Source of the DNA: Peptococcaceae bacterium UBA4997
GTDB taxonomy: Bacteria; Bacillota; Dehalobacteriia; UBA4068; UBA4997
Direction of reading: 5' to 3'
Length of the DNA: 7,317 nt
Assembly: GCA_002398485.1 (NCBI GenBank)
Contig: DGYV01000035.1
Span: 1 to 7,317 of the forward strand
Shown here: piece after piece, positions 6,121 to 7,317 of the stretch
How positions within the stretch are numbered: position 1 is the stretch's first letter
How the letters are laid out: the number at the start of each line of letters is the position of its first letter
Notes under the pieces: model-generated
What the model was told of the DNA's origin: nothing
What the model saw: only the letters and a program-made list of their open reading frames with translations
Databases searched by the model: none
Made by a program: the position numbers and the translations under genes

Positions 6121-7173
6121 ATGACAATATCACTAGCCGATTTCATAAGCCAGTTTTTTTCTAACCCCACACTGGCAATAACTGTTATACTTACTGCGGG
6201 AGTTATACTGGTAAATGGCTGGACAGATGCTCCAAATGCCATTGCCACTTGCGTTTCTACCCGTGCTATGAACCCCAAAGCCGCTATTTTAATGGCTGCT
6301 GTTTTTAATTTTTTTGGCGTTTTTATAATGACCATAATAAATGCCACCGTTGCTATGACTATTTACAATATGGTTGATTTTGGCGGTGATTCCCATGATG
6401 CCTTAGTAGCTTTGTGCGCCGCCCTTTTTGCTATAGTTACCTGGGCAACCACGGCTTGGCGTTTTGGTATACCTACCAGTGAAAGCCATGCTTTGATAGC
6501 AGGTATATCCGGTGCTGCAATTGCCTTGCAGGGTGGCATGGCAGGCATAAACGGCGCTGAATGGATGAAAGTAATATATGGTATTGTGCTTTCCACCTGC
6601 CTGGGCTTTTTTATGGGCTGGCTGATAGTAAAAATAACCGAACGTATCTGCCGCGGTTTTGACCGCCGTAACACTCAAGGTTTTTTCCGTTCTGCACAAA
6701 TAGGCAGCGGTGCGGCCATGGCATTTATGCACGGCGCACAGGATGGCCAAAAATTCATGGGCGTATTTATGCTTGGGATTTTTTTGGCGCAAGGGCAAGG
6801 TAATGTTACAACCTTTACTATTCCCATTTGGTTGATGATAGGTTGTTCTGCTCTAATGGCTTTAGGTACTTCCATTGGCGGCTATAGAATTATTAAGGCT
6901 GTAGGCATGGATATGGTAAAGTTAGAAAAATATCAGGGCTTTTCTGCTGATTTGTCGGCGGTCATTTGCCTTCTTATAGCTTCTCTTTCAGGCTTACCTG
7001 TAAGTACCACCCATACTAAAACTACTGCAATAATGGGCGTAGGCGCAGCCAAACGCATTTCTTGCGTAAACTGGGGAGTAGTAAGAGACATGGTACTTGC
7101 TTGGATACTTACTTTCCCCGGTTGCGGTATTATAGGCTATTTTATGGCAAAATTATTTATGCAATTATTCTAA
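6121..7173 (+). CDS. pit: PiT-family inorganic phosphate permease
   Basis: Low-affinity inorganic phosphate transporter of the inner membrane, driven by an ion gradient. From the ATG at 6121 it has 350 residues, within the range of short bacterial PiT proteins, and roughly ten hydrophobic segments. The duplicated family signatures are clear: NGWTDAPNAIAT at 32-43, PTSESHALIAG at 118-128, the second-half copy FMHGAQDGQK at 202-211, and GLPVSTTHTKTTAIMG at 291-306. The start at 6121 is chosen because AAGGAG (6108-6113) sits 7 nt upstream and the predicted transcript begins near 6089. The upstream in-frame ATG at 6049 would add 24 residues without family likeness. It is divergent from xpt and followed after 40 nt by a DUF47-like gene without a terminator between them, so the two are probably one operon. 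Possible Pho-type control is discussed at 6023-6049. Confidence 0.94.
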   Translation: MTISLADFISQFFSNPTLAITVILTAGVILVNGWTDAPNAIATCVSTRAMNPKAAILMAAVFNFFGVFIMTIINATVAMTIYNMVDFGGDSHDALVALCAALFAIVTWATTAWRFGIPTSESHALIAGISGAAIALQGGMAGINGAEWMKVIYGIVLSTCLGFFMGWLIVKITERICRGFDRRNTQGFFRSAQIGSGAAMAFMHGAQDGQKFMGVFMLGIFLAQGQGNVTTFTIPIWLMIGCSALMALGTSIGGYRIIKAVGMDMVKLEKYQGFSADLSAVICLLIASLSGLPVSTTHTKTTAIMGVGAAKRISCVNWGVVRDMVLAWILTFPGCGIIGYFMAKLFMQLF

Positions 7174-7213
7174 TGCTTATTATAAATTTTATTTAAAAGA
7201 AAGGCAGGATGCT

Positions 7214-7317
7214 ATGTTCACTAAAAAAGATAATAACTACTTTGAAATGCTCATCGATCTATCCCATTATTGCTGTGAAACTGCTAAGGATCTGGAAAAT
7301 ATTTTAAATAATTTTGA
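7214..7317 (+). CDS. DUF47/PhoU-like protein, N-terminal fragment cut by window edge
   Basis: 34 codons are visible from ATG 7214 with no stop before the window ends. The reading MFTKKDNNYFEMLIDLSHY followed by a Glu/Leu-rich helix resembles the N-terminus of the DUF47 (PhoU_div, Pit accessory) family, whose members start with a charged M-KKD--FF segment and then a helical bundle. AGAAAGG (7198-7204) lies 9 nt upstream as ribosome binding site. Genes of this family regularly neighbour pit and are thought to modulate phosphate transport. The short visible length keeps this tentative, but the context supports it well. Confidence 0.72.
   Translation, partial: MFTKKDNNYFEMLIDLSHYCCETAKDLENILNNF

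Noticed and set aside
6114..6875. Minus-strand open frames opposite the phosphate permease
   Set aside because: They overlap the conserved PiT coding region and carry no recognisable motifs.

Overview
The window looks like chromosomal DNA of a low-GC Bacillota (Firmicutes). AT-rich intergenic DNA, purine-rich AGGAGG-type ribosome binding sites, sigma-A-like promoters, some GTG/TTG starts and the protein families themselves all point that way. I cannot name the class with confidence; a Clostridia- or Negativicutes-like anaerobe is a reasonable guess.

Layout from left to right. (1) Positions 1-872, minus strand: the N-terminal 290 residues of an NAD(P)-dependent aldehyde dehydrogenase, cut by the window edge. 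(2) Positions 873-1300: a gene-free stretch holding the dehydrogenase promoter, three inverted repeats that may be operators, and a strong bidirectional terminator. (3) Positions 1301-5921, minus strand: a purine salvage and uptake cluster. In transcription order it is xanthine phosphoribosyltransferase (xpt), a broken BMP/Med-family substrate-binding lipoprotein gene, then the ATPase and two permeases of a BMP-type nucleoside ABC transporter (NupOPQ-like). (4) Positions 5922-6120: a divergent intergenic region with promoters facing both ways and a candidate Pho-box-like repeat on the phosphate side. (5) Positions 6121-7317, plus strand: a PiT-family phosphate permease, followed by the start of a DUF47/PhoU-like partner gene cut by the window edge.

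The logic of the purine cluster is that the ABC transporter brings in nucleosides or bases and Xpt converts xanthine to XMP using PRPP. The substrate-binding protein, normally essential for such a transporter, is reduced here to about its last 100 residues. A 40-nt AT-only-like palindrome sits between the break and the xpt stop codon. The three transporter genes downstream appear intact, so the system either borrows a binding protein from elsewhere or is decaying.

Most of the window is ordinary metabolism. The points worth a second look are the truncated binding protein, the palindrome at its break, the lack of a purine riboswitch before xpt, the Pho-like repeat before the phosphate permease, and the inverted repeats before the dehydrogenase. 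I saw no mobile element, CRISPR array, tRNA or rRNA.
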